The translations under genes were made by a program, and so were the position numbers. From CAWGJF01 sp963822905 (GTDB lineage Bacteria > Bacteroidota > Ignavibacteria > Ignavibacteriales > Ignavibacteriaceae), in contig CAWGJF010000002.1 of NCBI GenBank assembly GCA_963822905.1, positions 558,001-622,000 on the forward strand: a stretch of 64,000 nt of DNA. Reading direction: 5' to 3'. The notes beneath the pieces are model-generated. The model saw only the letters and a program-made list of their open reading frames with translations. It ran no database searches and had not been told where the DNA came from. Shown one piece after another: positions 25,325 to 32,300 of this stretch (the stretch's first letter is position 1; the number at the start of each line of letters is the position of its first letter).

Positions 25325-26197
25325 TTATAAATAAATCGTTTTTATAAATTCTTGTTTTCTAATTTTCTCTATTGCTTGGTTAACTTTGAATTCAGTTTGA
25401 TTAAAAACAACTTTTGTTAACCATTCATTTTTTTCATCATAGTGTTTAATAACATCAGCATATTCAAACTGTCTATGGCAATTAGCACAGACTAAAACTA
25501 AATTTTTAGGATGATGTCCTAACATTGCATCTAAATGATGAATTTCATAGTAAGGATTTTTATCTTGCTTGAGAAATGTAAAGGAACAAACTTGACAATG
25601 TCCTTTATATATGTTTCCTAAAATAAGCCTAATACTTGAAGGAGTTTTTTCTCGGCTAAAGCGATTTGAAGATTTAAGTCTCTTTCTAACTTCTTCATTT
25701 GAATATTTTGAAAGTCTTAAAAACTCATTGAACATAAGCTTCGTTTTATCGATTTGCGTTATATTTGAAATAAGTTCAATTTTATCAGCTGCAACTTTGT
25801 CATCTTTGGAACTATCAAAGTCATTCTGATAAACTTCTGTAATTCTAAGAAAATCTTCCTCCTTAATAAGTCGATAAATAAAATTATCTTTATCGAGAAT
25901 CTGTAATACTAATTCATCACCATCTTTAACTTTATTTTCATAAAACCATTCTTTGAGTCCACCAATTCTATTTTCATTAGTCGAACTATCAAATGAGCTA
26001 AAAGTTTTTATTTCTGGATTAGCTGTATCATTGAGATATACTTTTATTTTTTGATTTGATTTAGGGAGATAATTACTAAAGCTTTTAGGAATGGCAAGAA
26101 GACCTTTTTCTATTCGACTTTTTGTAATCCTAATTGTTTTATAATCATAATTGATTAAACTCTTTTCAGTTACTTTCTTCGAGCTTCGTAATTTCAT
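25325..26197 (-). CDS. Restriction endonuclease, B3-like DNA-binding plus HNH
   Basis: 290 residues. Residues about 20-115 resemble the B3/EcoRII-N DNA-recognition fold: RIEKGLLAIPKSFSNYLP, then RIGGLKEWFYENKVKDGDEL. The C-terminal 90 residues are an HNH nuclease: GHCQVCSFTF, YYEIHHLDAMLGHHPKNL and LVCANCHRQFEYAD, with zinc cysteines and the catalytic HH pair. This architecture is known in type II restriction enzymes. It starts 31 bp inside the end of the upstream small gene and stops 24 bp before the methyltransferase ATG. Confidence 0.85.
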   Translation of the reverse strand: MKLRSSKKVTEKSLINYDYKTIRITKSRIEKGLLAIPKSFSNYLPKSNQKIKVYLNDTANPEIKTFSSFDSSTNENRIGGLKEWFYENKVKDGDELVLQILDKDNFIYRLIKEEDFLRITEVYQNDFDSSKDDKVAADKIELISNITQIDKTKLMFNEFLRLSKYSNEEVRKRLKSSNRFSREKTPSSIRLILGNIYKGHCQVCSFTFLKQDKNPYYEIHHLDAMLGHHPKNLVLVCANCHRQFEYADVIKHYDEKNEWLTKVVFNQTEFKVNQAIEKIRKQEFIKTIYL

Positions 26198-26345
26198 CAG
26201 CTTCTTCCCAATTTTGTAAGTTATTTTGTAATTCTATTAAGTCGATTCCCAATTCTTTGGACTTATTATATGCCTCATTTTCATTTTCGGCTTCAATTTC
26301 AAATGTAACAAAACTTGAGAAATATTGCTTTACTTCGTATTTCAT
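26166..26345 (-). CDS. Small protein in the restriction module
   Basis: 59 residues from the ATG at 26345, chosen because AGGAGG lies 5 bases upstream; an in-frame codon at 26369 lacks this. The first half (KYEVKQYFSSFVTFEIEAEN) looks like two beta-strands followed by a helix (NEAYNKSKELG), and the acidic tail ends NWEEADEITKLEE. The strand-strand-helix pattern loosely recalls DpnD/PcfM-type small proteins, but I cannot assign it. It overlaps the following nuclease gene by 32 bp and lies 8 bp after the preceding one. A control or inhibitor role would fit its place but is a guess. Confidence 0.6.
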   Translation of the reverse strand: MKYEVKQYFSSFVTFEIEAENENEAYNKSKELGIDLIELQNNLQNWEEADEITKLEESN

Positions 26346-26353
26346 AAATCCTC

Positions 26354-26998
26354 CTAGTTTAAAATCCAAAATCCTTGAATGATTCCGGCATTTTTGAGAA
26401 AGTCAACTTTCTTGTGATATGATGTGGTTATTGGTGTATTGCCTAAAATAATAATAGGAATACGAGAAGCAGCATAGTCTGAAACTCTAATATTTATACT
26501 TTTGCCAATGGCTTTTAACATTGAATCGGAACGAAGTAAACCAGGATTTCCTTTATGAGATTTATAATCTCCTAAGCAAATAAGTTCTTCTTGTTTATCG
26601 TTTTGCTTTAATTCCCAGTTCCAAACAACAGACATCTTTACTTCAAAAAGTATTAATATATTTTCCGGCTTTTGAACAATGTCCTTTGTTTTGCAAATTG
26701 CAACGTCTGCAGAAGATTGGCGCGACAACCCGATTTCATCACAAATAACACCTTGCACAGAAAACCAATTATGTTTTGACGCAAAATCTTGAAGTAAATC
26801 AACTGAATATTTCTCAGTAAAATTTCCGATGAGTGAATTTCTACTTTGTAATGTCGACTTTATACCATCGTAAGATTTAGGCCAATAAGCAAAATATCTC
26901 TTGTCATCAGAAACATAGAACAATTGTTCGGGCGTAGCAAACTTTCTTGACTCTGTAAAAAATTCAATTTCTTTTTCTTTAGTCCACAATTGTTTCAT
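26354..26998 (-). CDS. Probable PD-(D/E)XK restriction endonuclease
   Basis: 214 residues. A nuclease-core pattern is visible: SADVAICKTK (acidic residue on the first core strand), then ILILFEVKMSVVWNWE, in which E-V-K gives the (D/E)xK pair. Upstream NSLIGNFTEKYSVDLLQDFA is a helix typical of the fold. No close named family is recognised. It is the first gene of the module with a small protein, the B3-HNH nuclease and the methyltransferase, so a second restriction nuclease is the best reading. It starts 78 bp from the core of attC-like site 3. Confidence 0.65.
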   Translation of the reverse strand: MKQLWTKEKEIEFFTESRKFATPEQLFYVSDDKRYFAYWPKSYDGIKSTLQSRNSLIGNFTEKYSVDLLQDFASKHNWFSVQGVICDEIGLSRQSSADVAICKTKDIVQKPENILILFEVKMSVVWNWELKQNDKQEELICLGDYKSHKGNPGLLRSDSMLKAIGKSINIRVSDYAASRIPIIILGNTPITTSYHKKVDFLKNAGIIQGFWILN

Positions 26999-27075
26999 TT
27001 ATATTCCAGATTATTAATAATTTTTGTAATAAATATAACCAAAATGTAACTGAATTGAGGCTCTATAATTAAGAG

Positions 27076-27303
27076 GGCTAACGGCGTTGCCGATAAGCGG
27101 CGCCCCAGAACAAGAATGCCGCATAAAAAACAACTGCCGAATGATTTAGCAAACTGTGCTTAACTTTCATCGTAAGCGCAGTTTGCAAGTTATATTAATT
27201 AGAACAACTACCTTTAACAAGTTAGCCGAAACGGAACGACTAACTCTAAAATTTATAAAATGCCAAATGCGAAAACGGCGTCCGCTTGATTGGCTTGTTA
27301 GTT
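27076..27303 (-). repeat. attC-like recombination site 3 (best preserved)
   Basis: 228 bp. On the minus strand it begins AACTAACAAGCCAATC, then AAGCGGACGCC, and ends with GGCGCCGCTTATC and GCCGTTAGCC. AAGCGG-A-CGCC pairs with GGCG-CCGCTT leaving one unpaired A, the extrahelical-base layout of L''/L' in real attC sites. The order and spacing of boxes match class 1 integron attC sites closely, with a longer central region. Confidence 0.75.
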
Positions 27304-27429
27304 GCCCTTTTTTCAAACTATCCATATTTTTTCTAAAATCTTCAACTTGTTTTTCTATTTCTTCATCAGTTTTATCGGGAAGTGAGTTCATCCATTTTGA
27401 AACAGAGATTAAATCGAAATCTGTTGAAA
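27298..27429 (-). pseudogene. Displaced C-terminus of the upstream cassette gene
   Basis: After the stop at 27430 the next frame reads KLVSTDFDLISVSKWMN, then SLPDKTDEEIEKQVEDFRKN and MDSLKKG without a proper start. One extra base in the T5 run at 27434-27438 would join it to the gene above. One fewer in the T6 run at 27308-27313 would give GN and a stop at 27298-27300, inside the attC core, where the 22781 gene also stops. Confidence 0.55.
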
Positions 27430-28245
27430 CTAGTTTTTAAAATGCTCTTTTGTATCAGGAATCAATAGATCCCATAAATCATTTGATTGATGTTCTCTGA
27501 AGAAACCAGAAACGGGTGTATCAAAACCATATTTCTCATCAATCGGTAAACCGATTAAAAGAATTGGATTTGATATAGCGATGCAAGTACAAATATGTTT
27601 GAATGACTGGATAAAGGCATCCAATAATTGTTTAAGATTTTCTTTTGAAAATTGATATGGTTGTATTAAATCATAAGAAATCTGAGATGGTTGAAAAACA
27701 CTTAGAGAATAATTTTTTCCGCGTGTATGAATTATGTCAGAAAGATGCCAGAAATAATTTTTAAGATTTGTAATCCATAAAGTCTCCTTTTCGAGATTAC
27801 TAAATCTTGGGTTTTTTATTAAAGCATAAATTGCTCTGGAAAACATTGGAGTTTGTCTTTGTGAATTCAACCATTCTTTAGCATCATCGGCATTTATTTC
27901 AGACAAAGTAAAGTATGAGTTTACAACTATTAGTTCTAAAACACGTCGCAGACTATCATATCCAGATTTATATACAGCTAAAAGAATTTTAAATAAACAT
28001 TCGTTTAATTCGTTTATTGATTCCATTGTTGGGAAAAACCATAATCTGTTTAAAGTCTCAAGATCAGAACGACTTGTTTCTTCCAAATTATAACTCATAA
28101 AATCTAAACATTTATAAAGTTCTTCTCTATTTGAATATTCATTTTGAATATAATCAATAGTTACTTTGCCATATATTTCAAAACCCTCTTTCAGAAATGA
28201 AAATCTTTTTTCAAAAGGGTCTTTTGGTAAATTCATCAAATCCAT
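27430..28245 (-). CDS. Uncharacterised cassette protein, probably truncated by a frameshift
   Basis: 271 residues from ATG 28245, 25 bp after the GTTAGGT core at 28270. No family is recognised. It is helical and soluble, with aromatic-rich segments such as LNRLWFFPTMESINELNE, a central SDIIHTRGKNYSLSVFQPS, and a hydrophobic CTCIAISNPILLIGLP. About 40 further residues appear in another frame directly downstream (27298-27429), so the intact protein probably had about 312 residues. It is the first gene of the cassette array. Confidence 0.6.
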   Translation of the reverse strand: MDLMNLPKDPFEKRFSFLKEGFEIYGKVTIDYIQNEYSNREELYKCLDFMSYNLEETSRSDLETLNRLWFFPTMESINELNECLFKILLAVYKSGYDSLRRVLELIVVNSYFTLSEINADDAKEWLNSQRQTPMFSRAIYALIKNPRFSNLEKETLWITNLKNYFWHLSDIIHTRGKNYSLSVFQPSQISYDLIQPYQFSKENLKQLLDAFIQSFKHICTCIAISNPILLIGLPIDEKYGFDTPVSGFFREHQSNDLWDLLIPDTKEHFKN

Positions 28246-28269
28246 ATTATCACAAATTTTTTATTGGCA

Positions 28270-28276
28270 ACCTAAC
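28270..28276 (-). other. Integron-type core site at the array start
   Basis: GTTAGGT on the minus strand matches the GTTRRRY consensus exactly. It marks the upstream edge of the cassette array, with the first gene starting 25 bp beyond. No full attC or attI is visible around it. Confidence 0.45.
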
Positions 28277-28517
28277 TATTACTTATCAGGAATTCAGGGG
28301 TGCTTTGTTATCCTAATATAAATCTAACCTAAATGAAAATAATCCATTCAGGAATTAAAATCTTAATTCTCATTCCTAATATCATTCAAAAAGATTTTTA
28401 TTAAGATTAGAACATTCTGTAGTTATCAGGATAAGCACTCCCTGTTTATTTATTGCAAACTTCCAAATTATTTATTAACAATCCAACAAAAACCCTCAAA
28501 ACAGCAAAAATCTTTTA

Positions 28518-28763
28518 GAGTGGCTTTCGTAAAATCCGGAATGCCTCTCTAACTCTTCAGAGTCCTATTCGTAAAATCCGGAATGGTACTCTAAACGTTT
28601 GGAGTCCTATTCTTTAAAACCCGAATAGGGGAAAAAGTCGAAAAAGTCCTGTTCGTAAAAATCAGAATGCCACTTTTAGGCTTTAGAGCCCTATTCCGAA
28701 AATCCGGAATGTGACTTTAAGCTTTTGGAGCCCTATTCTGAAAAGTCCGAAAGGGACTTTAAC
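28518..28763. repeat. Degenerate 42-bp tandem repeat, six units
   Basis: Five full units of exactly 42 bp (starting 28518, 28560, 28602, 28644, 28686) and a sixth of 36 bp from 28728. Each begins near GAGTCCTATTC and has CCGGAAT about 18 bases in, so ATTC/GAAT forms a small hairpin in most units. Units differ at many positions but keep the length. Stops occur in all useful frames; the minus strand keeps fragments of a 14-residue repeat (such as VPFGLFRIGLQKLK). Confidence 0.8.
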
Positions 28764-29109
28764 AAAAACAGGCTGAATTTCAACTTTTAGTGTAAAAATT
28801 CTGCCAGATTTGCAGAGTCCGGGTAATTGCTCTTAATACTCAAAAATTAAAAAGTTAGTTTTTTAGGCTTTTTAATTGTCTCGAACCTTTCGGTAACATT
28901 GGCTTTAACTTGGCTTAATCTTCCCTGAATCATAGCCGGGTTATTAAAGTTTTATCAAAGTCTGCCTTTATGACATATTCATAAAAATTTCTGTTGAAGT
29001 TTGATAGGTGTACGGACTTTTTTGATCAGAGTTTAATAAGGGACAGCAGCAACGCGGCGGAGATGAAGAACCTGTACTGCCAACTTCATAACATAATTTA
29101 AATAAAAAA
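28764..29109. other. Gap with possible gene remnants
   Basis: No intact gene is seen. On the minus strand short peptide-like pieces appear in different frames: EVGSTGSSSPPRCCCP near 29085-29040, NRNFYEYVIKADFDKTLITR near 28990-28935, and a 28-codon ORF near 28940-28857 starting MIQGRLSQVKANVTERF. This looks like a decayed gene, but support is weak. Confidence 0.3.
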
Positions 29110-29129
29110 AGCCCTGATAGATCAGGGCT
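29110..29129. terminator. Terminator-like hairpin
   Basis: AGCCCTGAT and ATCAGGGCT around two bases, preceded by seven A and followed by GTTT. The A-run makes it a better terminator for minus-strand transcription. Confidence 0.6.
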
Positions 29130-29316
29130 GTTTAATAGTATTATTCGGTTTTAGCATGGCATATTCAACAAATGTAGTTTGTTTGTTCTCTTCAATCTTA
29201 CAAAGTGATTTCCCAGACACAGGAAATATGACCGGGAGTTTTGGAAATCAAATAGTCCCGTGCATCATAATAAATGGCACAGTTTATGCAAAATGCTTTT
29301 ATTTAAGGATATAACG

Positions 29317-32300
29317 ATGATTTCAAAACGGGGGAAGAATCCATTAATAATAAAAGTGCAGTATAGGATACTCTTCATCGCTGCAATTAGCCTCCTACTC
29401 ATTACCGCAGGATATGTTTATTACCAGGATTCATCTGAAAGAATCCGAAATGAAGGAATAAAAGATCTTACAACCATATCGAAATTAAAAACTAACCAGA
29501 TAGTTAAATGGCATAATGAACGTGAAGCAGACGCAAAAGTTATTTTTGGAGATCCTTATTTAATAAGTTTAGCTGAAAGCCTGCTTAAGGATAAAAAGAA
29601 TCCTGAGATTAAGAATAAGTGTACAAAAATACTTAATTTATTTAGGCAGTCATTTGAATACGAGTCAGTATTTCTCACCTCGGTGAATGCTGATGTACTT
29701 TCATCAGTCGGGTTACATATTTCTGGTCTCGATGAAGTAACAAAACAAAAGATAACTCAGGCAGTTAAAGACAAAAAGATAGAAGATACGGATTTCTACT
29801 TTTGTGAAACTGAAAATAAAATTCATTATGATATTATTGCACCGCTTAAGGATAATGAAGACAGGGTTATTGCTATACTGGTGCTTCGTACCAATCCTTA
29901 TGATTATCTGTATCCCCTCATTCAATCCTGGCCAACTCCCAGTAAAACGGCAGAAACATTACTGATAAGAAAAAAAGGGAAGAAAGTCCTTTTCCTGAAT
30001 AATTTAAAATATCAGAAGAATGCTGCACTGAAACTGGAAATACCTTTAACTGAAAAAGATGTGCCCGCTGTTCAAGCTGTTTTAGGTTACAAAGGTATTT
30101 GGAATGGAAAAGATTATCGCGGTGTGGAAGTGTTATCATATATAAATTCAATCCCGGGTACGAATTGGTTTATGATTGCCAAAATAGATGATGAAGAAAT
30201 ATTTTCAGAGCTCAAATACAGGGAATCTATCATCATTACCCTTCTAATTCTTCTAATCACATCAACTGCAATTGGAATATCCTGGTTTTATCATTTTCGG
30301 CAGCGCAATATTTACAGACAATTGTATGAAACGCAGGAAGGTTTTAAAACTACTCTTTACAGCATAGGTGATGGAGTTATTACAACTGACAATAACGGAA
30401 TTGTGCAGCACTTAAATAAAATTGCAGAAGAATTAACGGGCTGGACTGAAAAAGAGGCTATAGGTAAAAAATTAGATAAGGTTTTTAATATTATAAGTGA
30501 AGATACACGTAACAGGGTTGAAAACTCTGTCAGAATGGTGCTTGCTGAAGGAGTAATTGTAGGACTTGCAAACCATACGTTACTGATATCAAAGAGCGGA
30601 AAAGAGATTCCAATAGCAGATAGTGGTGCGCCTATTAAAGATGACACAGGAGAGATTGTTGGTGTAGTTTTAGTCTTCAGGGACCAGACTGAAGAAAGAA
30701 AAACCCGGAAGTTGATAACTGATTCTGAAACAAAATACCGCAGGTTATTTGAGTCGGCGAAAGATGGGATAATAATTCTTGATGCAGAATCCGGAAAAAT
30801 TGTTGATGTAAATCCATTCCTGATTGGTTTGCTTGGCTACTCACATGATACATTCCTTGGTAAATCAATATGGGAAATTGGTCTATTTAAAGATGTTGTT
30901 GCTAATCACGATAAATTTTTAGAATTGCAAGGTCAGGGCTATGTTCGCTATGGAGATTTGCCTCTTAAAACAGCAGACGGGCAAAAAATAATTGTGGAGT
31001 TTGTGAGTAATGTATACTTAGTAAACAGCCATAAAGTAATCCAATGCAACATTCGTGACGTTACAGAACGTAAAACAACAGAAAAAGCTCTCGGTGAGTC
31101 ACAGCAAATTATAAAGGGGATAATAAACACTATACCTGTAAGAGTATTTTGGAAGGATAAGAATCTCATTTATTTGGGCTGCAACAAAAATTTTGCACAG
31201 GATGCCGGGTTTACAGACCCGGACGAAATCGTGGGGAAAGATGATTACCAGATGGGTTGGGGCAGTCAGGCAGAATTATATCGCAACGATGATTTTAGTG
31301 TGATTAAAAGCGGTGTACCAAAAGTTAATATTGAAGAACCTCAAAATACTCCTGATGGAAAAGTTATCACACTCCTTACGAGTAAAATTCCTTTGCGAAA
31401 TGACAATGGAGAAATCATCGGTGTGTTAGGGACTTATATTGATATAACTGAACGAAAACGGATAGAACAATCAGTTCAAGAAAGTGAAAAATTTCTGAAG
31501 GAGACTCAGAAGATTGCAAAGCTTGGTTCTTATACTCTTGATATTGCAACCGGCAAATGGGAAAGTTCTGAAATATTGGATCTAATTTTTGGGATAGAAC
31601 CTGATTTTGATAAAACGATTGAAGGATGGGCTTCAATCATACATCCTGATATGCAGAATAGTATGAATGAATACTTCACCAACGAAGTTATTGGCTTAAA
31701 AAAACAATTCAATAAAGAATATAGAATAATCCGGCAGAGTGACAAATCGGAAAGATGGGTTCACGGTATGGGTGAGCTTGTTTTTAATGAAGAGAAACAG
31801 CCTGTAAAAATGATAGGTACAATAAGGGACATTACAGAAAGCAAAATTATTGAGCAGGAAATTTTAAGGCTCAACCGTGTTTATTCTTTACTTAGCAACA
31901 CTAACCAGGCTATCGTTAGGGTGCAGGATCAGCAAAAGCTTTTTGATGAAATTTGCAGGATTGCAATTAACAATGGTAAATTCAGAATGGCATGGATTGG
32001 TCTGGTTAACGAGGATACAAATAAAGTTGAGGTAGCAGCATCAGCCGGGTTTATAGAAAATTATTTAGAAGTTATTAATGTTGATCTTGGTGATAAAATC
32101 AGAAGTCAGGGTCCAACTGGCAGGGTAATAAAAAGCGGAACACATTTCATTGTAAATGATATTGAGAATGATAGGAATATGGTACCGTGGAAAGAAAATG
32201 CTCTCAAGTTAGGTTATAAAGCAACTGCCACTTTCCCGTTAAAAGTATTTGATGAAGTTGTCGGTACATTCTCCATTTATTCAGACCAGAAAGATTTTTT

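Larger units (their letters stand above)
22780..28276 (-). mobile_element. Integrase-less gene-cassette array (CALIN-type)
   Basis: All genes here are on the minus strand, and three attC-like sites (23538-23728, 24340-24585, 27076-27303) each directly follow a gene. A GTTAGGT core lies at 28270-28276, 25 bp before the first gene, and an AACTAAC core at 22780-22786 overlaps the stop codon of the last gene. The units are therefore gene plus attC, read from 28.3 down to 22.8 kb. No integron integrase or attI was found in the window. Gene content (restriction, HNH, secreted unknowns) fits cassette cargo. Confidence 0.7.

Noticed and set aside
27167..27391. A 74-codon minus-strand ORF as an independent gene
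   Set aside because: Its second half is translation of the attC-like repeat, and its first part is better explained as the displaced C-terminus of the 27430 gene.
28518..28763. Possible CRISPR array (regular short repeats)
   Set aside because: Units are contiguous without unique spacers, every position varies between units and no cas genes are near.
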